64,000 nucleotides of DNA from JACCTU01 sp963848525. Its GTDB lineage: Bacteria > Actinomycetota > Thermoleophilia > Gaiellales > Gaiellaceae. The translations under genes and the position numbers were made by a program. Of this stretch, positions 26,838-33,850 are shown piece by piece. Location of the stretch: NCBI GenBank assembly GCA_963848525.1, contig CAWKDZ010000004.1, positions 62,001 to 126,000 of the forward strand. Direction: 5' to 3'. The notes beneath the pieces are model-generated. The model did no database searches, was not told the DNA's origin, and saw only the letters and a program-made list of their open reading frames with translations. Numbering within the stretch: the first letter of the stretch is position 1; each line of letters begins with the position of its first letter.

Positions 26838-27451
26838 GGGTCGCGATCCTCGGCGGCACCGGCCCGTTCGGCCAAGCACTCGCGGTGCGGCTGCGAGAGG
26901 CGGGCGAGGACGAAGCCGTCATCGGCTCGCGCGAGGAGGCGAAGGCGCAGGGGGTCGCAGAGGAGCTCGGCGTTCGCGGCGCCCGCAACGAGGACGCGAT
27001 CGCCGGCGCCGACCTCGTCGTGATCTCGTGCAACGCGGACGCCGCGGTCGCCACCGCACGCGGGAACAGCGCGTCGTTCGGCGACGCACCTCTCTTGTCG
27101 GTCGCAAGCGAGCTCCGCTTCCGGGAGCGACAGGCGCTGCCGAACGACGACAAGGCCTCGCTCGCGGAGCAGATCGCCGAGGTCGTCGACGTGCCGGTCG
27201 TCGCGGGGCTCCACTCACTCGCCGCCGCCAAGCTCGCAGCCGGCCGCCCAGACGAGGACGCGCTCATCTGCGGCGACGACGACGCCGCCAAGAGCATCGT
27301 GCTCGAGGTCGCGGCCCGGATCGTCGCCGGCCGCGCCCTCGACGTCGGCCCGCTCGAGCTCGCCCGCGCGCTCGAGGGGATGACTGCCGCGATCGTGAAC
27401 GTGAACAAGCGCTACGGGGCGCACGCCGGCATCAGGCTCACCGGCGTATGA
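26834..27451 (+). CDS. npdG: NADPH-dependent F420 reductase
   Basis: 205 aa, GTG in a GTGA overlap with cofD. Transfers hydride between NADPH and F420, linking the cofactor made by this operon to the NADP pool. Rossmann motif AILGGTGPFGQALAVRLREAG at 4-24 with the NADPH-type IGSREEAKAQ following, DLVVISCNADAA, VVAGLHSLAAAKLA, LICGDDDAAKSIVLEVA and a C-terminal MTAAIVNVNKRYGAHAGIRLTG. Presence inside the operon argues that reduced F420 is drawn from NADPH in this organism. Confidence 0.92.
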   Translation: MRVAILGGTGPFGQALAVRLREAGEDEAVIGSREEAKAQGVAEELGVRGARNEDAIAGADLVVISCNADAAVATARGNSASFGDAPLLSVASELRFRERQALPNDDKASLAEQIAEVVDVPVVAGLHSLAAAKLAAGRPDEDALICGDDDAAKSIVLEVAARIVAGRALDVGPLELARALEGMTAAIVNVNKRYGAHAGIRLTGV

Positions 27452-28167
27452 ACGTGATCCCGGTCACCGGCCTCCCCGAGATCGCCGAGGGGGACGATCT
27501 CGCTGCCCGGATCGCCGAGCGGATCGAGCTCGAGGACGGCGACGTGGTCGTGCTGGCGCAGAAGGTCGTCTCGAAGGCGGAGGGGCGAGTCGTGCGGCTC
27601 GACGAGCTCGAGCCGTCCGACCAGGCGCGCGAGCTGGCGGCGGACGACGACCCGCGCAAGCTCGAGGCGATCCTGCGCGAGGCCGACGCGATCGTCCGGG
27701 CACGGCCGCCGCTCGTGATCGCGCGCACCAGGCACGGCTTCGTCTGCGGCTCGGCCGGCGTCGACGCCTCGAACGCGCCGCAGCCGGGCACGCTCGTCCT
27801 CCTCCCGCTCGATCCCGACGCGTCCGCCGCACGCATCCGCGGGCGTCTGCGCGAGCTGACCGGCAAGGACGTCGGCGTGATCGTCAGCGATTCGTTCGGG
27901 CGGCCGTTCCGCATGGGCACGACCGACGTCGCGATCGGCGCGGCGGGGGTGCGCGTGCTCGACGACCTGCGCGGGACGCGCGACCGCTCCGGCTACGTGC
28001 TCCGCTCGACGCAGATCGCCGTCGCCGACGAGCTCGCGGGCGCAGCCCAGCTCGTGATGGGGAAGGCCGACGGCATCCCGGCGGCGGTCGTTCGCGGGCT
28101 CGACCTCGCGGGCGACGGCGCGGCGCGCGAGCTCGTCATCCCGCCCGACCGCGACCTCTTCCGCTGA
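27448..28167 (+). CDS. cofE: Coenzyme F420-0:L-glutamate ligase
   Basis: 239 aa, ATG in an ATGA overlap with npdG. Adds glutamates to F420-0 with GTP. Seen: NVIPVTGLPEIAEGDDLAARI, DGDVVVLAQKVVSKAEGRVV, RHGFVCGSAGVDASNAP, GVIVSDSFGRPFRMGTTDVAIGAAGV, RDRSGYVLRSTQIAVADELAGAAQLVMGKADGIPAAVVRG. It lacks the nitroreductase-like C-terminal domain of mycobacterial FbiB, so if dehydro-F420 is the intermediate its reductase must be elsewhere. The Fo synthase (cofG/H) is not in this window. 3' end overlaps the convergent marR gene by 32 bp. Confidence 0.95.
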   Translation: MNVIPVTGLPEIAEGDDLAARIAERIELEDGDVVVLAQKVVSKAEGRVVRLDELEPSDQARELAADDDPRKLEAILREADAIVRARPPLVIARTRHGFVCGSAGVDASNAPQPGTLVLLPLDPDASAARIRGRLRELTGKDVGVIVSDSFGRPFRMGTTDVAIGAAGVRVLDDLRGTRDRSGYVLRSTQIAVADELAGAAQLVMGKADGIPAAVVRGLDLAGDGAARELVIPPDRDLFR

Positions 28168-28588
28168 GCGCCGACTCCAGGATCGCGGCCGCCTCCGCGA
28201 GCGTGGCCAGTTCGGCGGCGGAGAGCGGCTCGAGCAGCTCCACGAGGTGCTCGAGCCGGCGCGTCCGCCCGCGCTGCAGCAGACGCCGTCCCTTCGCGGT
28301 GGCCGTGATCCGGACGGCGCGCCTGTCGGCGGGATGCGGTGACCGGCGAACGAGACCTTCGGCCTCGAGGCCGGCGACGAGGCCGCTGATCGTCGGCAGC
28401 CGCACCTGCTCCGCGGCGGCGAGCTCGCTCGGCGTCCTCGGGCCGCCGAAGACGAGCACCGACAGGAGTGAGAGCCTGGAGGGGGACAAACCGGTCTCGA
28501 CGTCCGACGCCCGCACGCGCCGGAGCAGATGGATCGCTGCCGAATGCAGCCGGTCGGCCGTGTCGGTCAGTCTTGCAGCGCGCCTCAT
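28136..28588 (-). CDS. MarR-family transcriptional regulator
   Basis: 150 aa. Winged helix-turn-helix: LSPSRLSLLSVLVFGGPRTPSELAAAEQVRLPTISGLVAGLEAEGLVRRSPHPADRRAVRITATAKGRRLL, the last part being the wing with the DRR signature. Flanking helices (LHSAAIHLLRRVR; HLVELLEPLSAAELATLAEAAAIL) form the dimer domain. A perfect palindrome sits 2 bp upstream of its ATG and reaches the divergent ankyrin gene, so it likely represses itself and that gene. Ligand unknown. Confidence 0.92.
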   Translation of the reverse strand: MRRAARLTDTADRLHSAAIHLLRRVRASDVETGLSPSRLSLLSVLVFGGPRTPSELAAAEQVRLPTISGLVAGLEAEGLVRRSPHPADRRAVRITATAKGRRLLQRGRTRRLEHLVELLEPLSAAELATLAEAAAILESALSGRGRGRAG

Positions 28589-28590
28589 AC

Positions 28591-28607
28591 TTAGTTAGGC
28601 TAACTAA
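28591..28607. promoter_or_regulatory. 17-bp palindromic MarR operator covering both divergent -10 elements
   Basis: TTAGTTAG-G-CTAACTAA is a perfect inverted repeat with 8-bp arms in a 19-bp gap. The plus -10 TAGGCT (28596-28601) is 6 nt before the ATG at 28608 and 17 bp after TTGCAG (28573-28578). The minus -10 TAGCCT (28602-28597) is 8 nt before the marR ATG. The palindrome ends at the base before the ankyrin ATG. A bound dimer would block both promoters. Confidence 0.8.
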
Positions 28608-29265
28608 ATGAATGGACGGCTGATCGAGGCGATCAAGGCAGCGGACGCCGAGGGGGCCCGAGCGCTCGTCACCGAGCACCCCGAGCTCGCTCACGAGCGT
28701 GACGAGAACGGCGTCTCGGCCCTGATGCTCACGCGCTACTTCGGCCTTCCGGAGGACGTGACGGCCGCGATCCGGGGCGAGCGCAGCGAGCTCGACGTCT
28801 TCGAGGCAGCGACGCTCGGCGACACCGACCGACTCCGAGCACTTCTTGACGAGAAGCCCGGACTCGCGACGGCGTGGTCGAGCGACCGCGGCACGGCACT
28901 CCACTTCGCCGCGTTCTTCGCCCAGCCGCCGGCGGCGCGCCTGCTGCTCGAGCGCGGGGCGGACGTGCACGCCGTCTCGCCGACGTTCGGCGACGTGACG
29001 CCGCTGCACAGCGCCGCCGCCGGTGGGTCGGCCGAGATCGTCCAAGCGCTGCTCGAGGCCGGCGCCGACGCGAACGCGCGCCAGCAGGGCGCGTTCACGG
29101 CACTCCACGCGGCCTCGCACAACGGCGACCTCGAAGATGGTGCGCGACCTGCTCGCGCACGGAGCCGACCCGCGCGCGGCGACCGACGAAGGCAGAACGC
29201 CGCTCTCCTTCGCCGAGGAGCAGGGCCACGACGACGTCGCAGCCCTGCTCCGCGACGTCGTCTAG
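28608..29265 (+). CDS. Ankyrin-repeat protein, frameshifted near 29134
   Basis: ATG abuts the MarR operator, so the mRNA is probably leaderless. About five ankyrin repeats: ALVTEHPELAHERDENGVSALMLTRYFG, LDVFEAATLGDTDRLRALLDEKPGL, GTALHFAAFFAQPPAARLLLERGADVHA, TPLHSAAAGGSAEIVQALLEAGADANA, ALHAASHNGDLE. After DLE the frame shifts; removing one a from tcgaagatgg (29131-29140) gives MVRDLLAHGADPRAATDEGRTPLSFAEEQG to a stop at 29265, 218 aa in total. A scaffold or inhibitor role is typical of the fold; partner unknown. Confidence 0.82.
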
Positions 29266-29705
29266 CTCTTCGCCTTCGCCTCGTACGCGGCGAGCACCTT
29301 GCCCCAGCCGCCGTCGTAGCTCGTGCGCTCTTCGGCGCGGCGCCGCTCCCAGCCGCTGTGCTCGAGCTCGACCCGCGTCTCGGCGCCGTCGGCCAGGAAC
29401 CGGACCTCGACCTCCGTGACTGGAGCGTCGGGGTTGACCCGCCAGCCGAGCACGAACCGGTCGGGCGGCTCCCACGCGAGGATGTCGGCCCAGTCGTGCT
29501 CGGACCCGTCCGCATCGCGCTCGTAGAGGCGCTTCGCCTCGACGTCGAACACGGCCGCTTCCGTCTGCTCGCCGCCGATCGAGTGACCGGCGAACGGCCA
29601 CCACGTGTTGACCCCGTCGGTGAAGAGCCGGAACGCCTTGTCGATCGGAAGCGGCACCACGACGCTCTTGCGGATGGCGTCCGTCTCGGTCGCTTGCATC
29701 GTCAT
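29262..29705 (-). CDS. SRPBCC/AHSA1-family protein
   Basis: 147 aa, ATG in an ATGA overlap with the upstream arsR gene. The START-like fold shows at IRKSVVVPLPIDKAFRLFTDGVNTWWPFAGHSIG, WADILAWEPPDRFVLGWRVNPDAPVTEVEVRFLADGAETRVELEHSGWE, the typical AHSA1 strand-helix pattern. ArsR-SRPBCC pairs are widespread in actinobacteria and usually form an autoregulated operon; substrate or ligand unknown. The 3' end overlaps the ankyrin gene stop by 4 bp. Confidence 0.9.
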   Translation of the reverse strand: MTMQATETDAIRKSVVVPLPIDKAFRLFTDGVNTWWPFAGHSIGGEQTEAAVFDVEAKRLYERDADGSEHDWADILAWEPPDRFVLGWRVNPDAPVTEVEVRFLADGAETRVELEHSGWERRRAEERTSYDGGWGKVLAAYEAKAKS

Positions 29706-30019
29706 TCGTCCTCCTTGTCGGCTTCCGCCTCGGCGGCCGCCTGGAAAGCGGCGAGCACGTCGGTCCAGAAGCGGTCGAAGTAGTCGCGCACCTCGGCCAG
29801 GCCCTCGTGGTCGACCCGGTAGAGACGGCGCGTTCCGTTCCGTCGTTCCGTCACGAGCCCTGCCTCCTTGAGGACGCGCAGGTGCTGGGAGACCGCCGGC
29901 CGGCTGACCGGAAGGTCGGCCGCCAGCTCGCCGACCGCCCGCGGCCCGCGCCGCAGTCGCTCGAGGATCTGCCGCCGGGTCCCGTCCCCGAGCGCGTCCA
30001 TCGCCAATGCGTAAGCCAT
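29702..30019 (-). CDS. ArsR-family winged-helix regulator
   Basis: 105 aa. Compact ArsR fold: MDALGDGTRRQILERLRRGPRAVGELAADLPVSRPAVSQHLRVLKEAGLVTERRNGTRRLYRVDHEGLAEVRDYFDRFW. No Cys-based metal site is present, which fits the subgroup paired with AHSA1-type proteins rather than metal sensors. Promoter with consensus -35 and -10 and a GTAAG-N6-CTTAC repeat precede it, so autoregulation is likely. Confidence 0.92.
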   Translation of the reverse strand: MAYALAMDALGDGTRRQILERLRRGPRAVGELAADLPVSRPAVSQHLRVLKEAGLVTERRNGTRRLYRVDHEGLAEVRDYFDRFWTDVLAAFQAAAEAEADKEDE

Positions 30020-30027
30020 GACTAACG

Positions 30028-30059
30028 GTAAGTCTACGCTTACATCGAGCGCCTGTCAA
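30028..30059 (-). promoter_or_regulatory. arsR promoter (TTGACA-17-TAGACT) with overlapping inverted repeat
   Basis: On the minus strand TTGACA (30059-30054) and TAGACT (30036-30031) are separated by exactly 17 bp, the best sigma-70 promoter in the window; it ends 11 nt before the ATG. The repeat GTAAG-N6-CTTAC (30028-30043) covers the -10 and also the likely -35 (TTACAT, 30040-30045) of the divergent pdxH, so one regulator could control both. Confidence 0.75.
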
Positions 30060-30063
30060 GCGC

Positions 30064-30069
30064 TAGGCT
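30064..30069 (+). promoter_or_regulatory. -10 element (TAGGCT) of pdxH
   Basis: TAGGCT ends 6 nt before the GTG at 30076, with TTACAT at 30040-30045 as a possible -35 at 18 bp. Leaderless arrangement. Confidence 0.55.
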
Positions 30070-30075
30070 CGCCCG

Positions 30076-30642
30076 GTGGAGCTGCTCGAGGCCGACGCCG
30101 AACCGGACCCGCTCCGGCAGCTCGAGCACTGGCTCCGCGAGGAACCGCTCGACCGCGCGGCGCTCGCAACCGCGACGCCCGACGGCCGGCCCTCGGTGCG
30201 GATGGTGCTGCTGAAGAGCGTCGATGCGGGCGGGCTCACCTTCTTCAGCGGCTACACGAGCCGCAAGGGCCGTGAGCTCGAGGCCAACCCGCGCGCTGCC
30301 CTGCTCCTCTACTGGCCGGGGCACGGGCGCCAGGTCCGCGTCGAGGGCGGGGTCGCGCGACTCGGCGCGACCGAGTCCGACGCGTACTGGGAGACACGCC
30401 CGCCGGCGAGCCGGGCCAGCGCGGCCGCTTCGCCGCAGAGCGAGGTCGTCGCCGACCGAGCCGCGCTCGAGGCGCTCGTCGACGACGTCGGCGACGCGCC
30501 GCCGCGACCCGAGCACTGGGGCGGCTACCGCCTCTCGCCGGACGTCTGGGAGTTCTGGCAGCACCGGGCCGACCGGCTCCACGACCGCCTCCGCTATCGC
30601 CCGGACGGCGACGCCTGGGTGATCGAGCGGCTCACCCCCTAG
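30076..30642 (+). CDS. pdxH: Pyridoxamine/pyridoxine 5'-phosphate oxidase
   Basis: 188 aa, GTG start. FMN-dependent oxidation of PNP/PMP to pyridoxal phosphate. Split-barrel landmarks: ALATATPDGRPSVRMVLLKSVDAGGLTFFSGYTSRKGRELEANPRAALLLYWPGHGRQVRVEG (FMN and substrate site), SDAYWETRPPASRASAAASPQS, and the C-terminal PRPEHWGGYRLSPDVWEFWQHRADRLHDRLRY, including the R-x-H-dimer region. Slightly shorter than E. coli PdxH at the N-terminus. Confidence 0.94.
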   Translation: MELLEADAEPDPLRQLEHWLREEPLDRAALATATPDGRPSVRMVLLKSVDAGGLTFFSGYTSRKGRELEANPRAALLLYWPGHGRQVRVEGGVARLGATESDAYWETRPPASRASAAASPQSEVVADRAALEALVDDVGDAPPRPEHWGGYRLSPDVWEFWQHRADRLHDRLRYRPDGDAWVIERLTP

Positions 30643-30651
30643 AGTCCCGCC

Positions 30652-31104
30652 GTGGCCGAGCCGGATCAGGAGGACCTCAACCGCGAGCTGATCGAGCTGC
30701 TGAACGAGCTGCGCGTGACGCTGCCCGGCGTGCAGGTGCTGTTCGGGTTCCTGCTGATCGCGCCGTTCTCGCAGGCCTTCGAGCGCGTCAACGACCTGCA
30801 GAAATACGCGTACCTCGCCGCGCTGACGTTCACCGCGCTCGGCTCGGCGCTCCTGATCGCGCCGACGCCGTACCACCGGATCCGCTTCCGCGACCGCGAC
30901 AAGGACGCGCTGTTGAGGGTCTCGAACCGCTTGGCGCTCGCAGGCACCGTCTGTCTCGCGGGCGGAATCTGCTGCGCGCTCTTCTTCGTCACCGACTTTC
31001 TCTTCCACTCGCCGGTGGTGCCCGCGCTGCTGACCTCGGGCGTCGCCGCCGTGATCGTCGTCTTCTGGTACGCAGTGCCGCTCGCCCGCAAGCTCCAACA
31101 CTGA
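30652..31104 (+). CDS. DUF6328-like small membrane protein
   Basis: 150 aa, GTG 30652 with TAGAGT 6 nt upstream. N-terminal amphipathic segment LNRELIELLNELRVTLPGVQVLFGFLLIAPF leads into four TM helices (about residues 28-45, 57-74, 101-123, 126-146). LNELRVTLPGVQVLFGFLL is the signature of the DUF6328 family of actinobacterial membrane proteins. Function unknown. Confidence 0.78.
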   Translation: MAEPDQEDLNRELIELLNELRVTLPGVQVLFGFLLIAPFSQAFERVNDLQKYAYLAALTFTALGSALLIAPTPYHRIRFRDRDKDALLRVSNRLALAGTVCLAGGICCALFFVTDFLFHSPVVPALLTSGVAAVIVVFWYAVPLARKLQH

Positions 31105-31107
31105 CCC

Positions 31108-31698
31108 ATGCGCTACTGCGACGAGCAGGACTTCGGCTTCGGCTGGATCGACGAGGGCGGCACCGTCCCGCGCACGTCGCACGCACTGGTCGCCGAAGGT
31201 GGCGTCTGGCTGATCGACCCGGTCGCGTGGCCGGATGCCGTCGAGCGCGCGCGCACGCTCGGCGAGGTGCGCGGCGTGCTGCAGCTCCTCGACCGCCACG
31301 GCCGCGACTCGCGACGGCTGGCGGGCGAGCTCGGCACGCCGCACTACGTCGTTCCGACCGAGAGAATCGACGGCGCGCCCTTCGAGTTCCTCCCGGTTGC
31401 ACGCGGCGTCTGGCGCGAGGTCGCGCTCTGGTGGCCCGAGCGGCGCGTGCTCGTCTGCGCAGATGCGGTCGGCACCCTCGGCTACTTCCGTGCGCCGGGC
31501 GAGCGAATCGGCCTCCATCCGCTCCTGCGGCTCTGGCCGCCTCGTTCACTCCGCCGCGTCTACCCGCGCCACGTGCTCACCGGTCACGGCGAGGGTGTGT
31601 ACGAGGACGCTACGCCGGCGCTGCACGCTGCGCTCCAGACCGCGCGGCGGCGTCTCCCGGCGGCTTGGTGGACGGCCCTTCGGCGCGGCGTCGCCTAG
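31108..31698 (+). CDS. Metallo-beta-lactamase-fold-like protein lacking the HxHxDH motif
   Basis: 196 aa, ATG 3 nt after the previous stop. The order of strands is that of an MBL hydrolase: TSHALVAEGGVWLIDPVAWPDAVERA, GVLQLLDRHGRDSRRLAGELGTPHYV, RRVLVCADAVGT, PRHVLTGHGEGVYEDATPAL. The usual HxHxDH is LDRHGRD, keeping only one His and the Asp, while the later GHG and D are kept. Either a degenerate or differently metallated enzyme. The last 89 bp overlap the convergent OLD-like gene. Confidence 0.6.
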   Translation: MRYCDEQDFGFGWIDEGGTVPRTSHALVAEGGVWLIDPVAWPDAVERARTLGEVRGVLQLLDRHGRDSRRLAGELGTPHYVVPTERIDGAPFEFLPVARGVWREVALWWPERRVLVCADAVGTLGYFRAPGERIGLHPLLRLWPPRSLRRVYPRHVLTGHGEGVYEDATPALHAALQTARRRLPAAWWTALRRGVA

Positions 31699-32884
31699 CG
31701 CCCCCGCGCGCCGCAGCGACAACGCGCTCGACCGCGGCCACGAGCTCTGGCGGCACGGGCTTGCCGCCGCTGAAGCGCTTGTAGGCGCGCCCCGGCTTGC
31801 CCCCGCGGCGGCGGCCGCTGCCTGTCTTCAGGCCGACGACGCTCTCGAAGTCGGGCGCGAGCTGCACGACCCGGCCCTTGCCGGCGACTTCGCGGATCGC
31901 GGCGTTCGTGATCCGCTCGGACTCGTTCGGCCGCTGTCCGCGTGGCGCGTCGCGGTCGTGGACGACGACGTACGGGATCCCGCACTCGTTGCAGATGCGT
32001 GCGTAGAGAGGCATGTTCGCCTTGCCGCCCGTCTCCAGGATCGCGATCGCCTCGCGGTCGGGCTCGTAGCCGAGCGCCTCGAAGACGAACGGGAAGACGA
32101 GCTTCTCCGTCACGCCCTCGACGAGGAGCGCCGCGCGCGAGAGGAAGAGCTCGGCGCGTTCGGCGTCGAACTCCGCGAGCGCCCGAAAGCTCTCGTCCGA
32201 CGGGAGCGCCGGCGGCTGCGACAGCACGGTGCCGGCACCAGGCCGGTGGCGCACGAGCGCGAGCTCGTCGAGGTGCGCGACGCTCAGGAACGACGACGCG
32301 TGCGTCGAGTAGAGCACCTGGTTCCCGCGCGTGCCAAGCGCGCGCAGCTGCCGGTACAGGTGGCGCTGCGCCTGCGGGCTGAGGTACAGCTCGGGTTCCT
32401 CGATCAGGAGCACGAGGCCGCGGACGCGCGCCTCGAGCAGGCGCTCGACCGCCTGGATCAGCGCGACGCCGCCGTCCGCGATGCCCGCCGGCGGCCGGAT
32501 CAGGTCGGCGGCCTTCGTCGCCTTCGGATGCGTGGCCGAGGAGACGAGATCGCCGCCGCGGCGCGACGCCGGCAGGAAGACGACCGGCGGCGCTCCCTCG
32601 CGGTTCAGGTTCAGTGTCGCCGGCGGACGGGCGTCGAGGAAGTACGCCCCGTCGCCGGCCTTCGCCTCGACGCGGATTCGTCCGGTGCCCGCGCCGCGCG
32701 AGACGTCGTGCGCGTTCGGCACGGGCGCGCCGGCCTCGAGCAGCATCCAGATCGCCGTCAGGACCGTCGACTTGCCGCTCGAAGCCTCGCCGACGAGCGC
32801 GCAGAGCCGCTGCGGGGCGAGCTCGACCTCGCGCGCGCCGCGGAAACCGTAGATCGAGACGCGCTCGAGCAGGGCCACGACCAC
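31610..32884 (-). CDS. OLD-family ATPase with TOPRIM nuclease domain
   Basis: 424 aa from GTG 32884 (GTG 32878 also possible). ABC/SMC-like ATPase: ERVSIYGFRGAREVELAPQRLCALVGEASSGKSTVL with Walker A at 32-40, and LVLLIEEPELYLSPQAQRHLYRQL (Walker B) with NQVLYSTHASSFLS. The TOPRIM domain follows: LLVEGVTEKLVFPFVFEALG with the catalytic Glu and YVVVHDRDAPRG with the DxD. This matches class 1 OLD nucleases, known in phage P2 and in defence or DNA-repair settings. No UvrD-like Gabija partner is adjacent. The C-terminus is basic and low-complexity where it overlaps the MBL-like gene. Confidence 0.85.
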   Translation of the reverse strand: MVVALLERVSIYGFRGAREVELAPQRLCALVGEASSGKSTVLTAIWMLLEAGAPVPNAHDVSRGAGTGRIRVEAKAGDGAYFLDARPPATLNLNREGAPPVVFLPASRRGGDLVSSATHPKATKAADLIRPPAGIADGGVALIQAVERLLEARVRGLVLLIEEPELYLSPQAQRHLYRQLRALGTRGNQVLYSTHASSFLSVAHLDELALVRHRPGAGTVLSQPPALPSDESFRALAEFDAERAELFLSRAALLVEGVTEKLVFPFVFEALGYEPDREAIAILETGGKANMPLYARICNECGIPYVVVHDRDAPRGQRPNESERITNAAIREVAGKGRVVQLAPDFESVVGLKTGSGRRRGGKPGRAYKRFSGGKPVPPELVAAVERVVAAARGGARRRRAEGPSTKPPGDAAARSGAQRAAPA

Positions 32885-32900
32885 GCTGTACCCTCGGCCG

Positions 32901-33539
32901 GTGCGTCGCACGCTTCTCGTCCTCGTCGCCGCGCTACTCGGCGCGTGCGGCGGCAGCGACGAGGGTGCCCGCCCCGGCGGCCCGCTCGAGCTGGTCGAGC
33001 GCCTGCAGGGCGGCGGCTACGTGGTCTTCCTCCGGCATGCGGCCACCGACCACGCGCAGGAGGACGATCCCCGCGTGCCCTTGACCGACTGCTCCGGCCA
33101 GCGCAACCTCGACGATCTCGGCCGCGAGCAGTCGCGGGAGCTCGGTCGAGCGTGGCGAACGCTCGAGATCCCGGTCGGCGAGGTCCTCTCGAGCGGGTAC
33201 TGCCGGACGCGCGATACCGCGCAGCTCGCGTTCGGCCGCTACGAGACCGTGCCGGCGCTGACCGGCATCCCGACAGAGGGCGTCGGCACGTACGGCGGCC
33301 GGGTGCGCGCGTTGCGGCGGCTGCTCGGCACTGCGCCGTCCAACGGCGAGAACACGGTCGTCGTCGGCCACATCAAGAACCTCGAGGCCGCGACGAAGGT
33401 CGAGATCGAGGAGGGCGAGGCGGCGATCTTCGAGCCGCTCGGCGAGAGCCGCTACCGCCTCGCCGGCCGGATCCCCGCGTCGGCCTGGCGGCAGCTCGCC
33501 TCGACCGCCGCGCGAGCCTCGCGCTCGAACGGGTTCTGA
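32901..33539 (+). CDS. Histidine-phosphatase-fold lipoprotein
   Basis: 212 aa, GTG with TACCCT 6 nt upstream. Lipoprotein signal LLVLVAALLGACGGS with lipobox Cys16. The phosphoglycerate-mutase-like fold has YVVFLRHAATDH (RHA in place of RHG; R45, H46), LDDLGREQSRELGRAWRTLEIPVGEVLSSGYCRTRDTAQLAFG and the second His in TVVVGHIKN. The GREQA and SxxxRTxxTA elements are kept. Membrane-anchored phosphatase of unknown substrate. The 3' end overlaps the convergent gene by 88 bp. Confidence 0.85.
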   Translation: MRRTLLVLVAALLGACGGSDEGARPGGPLELVERLQGGGYVVFLRHAATDHAQEDDPRVPLTDCSGQRNLDDLGREQSRELGRAWRTLEIPVGEVLSSGYCRTRDTAQLAFGRYETVPALTGIPTEGVGTYGGRVRALRRLLGTAPSNGENTVVVGHIKNLEAATKVEIEEGEAAIFEPLGESRYRLAGRIPASAWRQLASTAARASRSNGF

Positions 33540-33832
33540 CGGTAGGGAAAGCGGGCCCACGCCCACAGTTGCGCGAACGGCCGCTGCTGCGCCTGCCAGA
33601 CGTGGCAGAGCTCGTGCGTGAGCAGGTCCTCCGACGCGTCGTCGCTGCGGACGAGGATCGTCCGCCACAGCGCATAGCCGCGGTAGCGGCGCAGCCCGGG
33701 CAGCCGGAAGAGCGCCGGCGCGACGAGGACGCGGACGCCGCGCAGCGAGACGGGCTCCGGATAGAGCTCGAGCCGGTCGAGCCGTCGCTTCGCGCGCGCG
33801 AGCTGCGCGCGTTCGTCCGCGAGTCTCCTCAC
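33452..33832 (-). CDS. Small HExxH zinc-protease-like protein (DUF4157-like)
   Basis: 126 aa from GTG 33832, starting VRRLADERAQLARAKRRL. The key segment is RSDDASEDLLTHELCHVWQAQQRPFAQLWAWARFPYRQNPFEREARAAV: HELCH fits HExxH, and ExxA in the helix after it (NPFEREA) supplies a third-ligand candidate. Similar small proteins with LxHELxHVxQ belong to DUF4157-like families; whether it is proteolytic is unproven. No signal peptide. Divergent from the GT2 at 33851 by 18 bp. Confidence 0.7.
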   Translation of the reverse strand: MRRLADERAQLARAKRRLDRLELYPEPVSLRGVRVLVAPALFRLPGLRRYRGYALWRTILVRSDDASEDLLTHELCHVWQAQQRPFAQLWAWARFPYRQNPFEREARAAVEASCRQADAGIRPARR

Positions 33833-33850
33833 GGGCGGTAGGTTGCCCGT

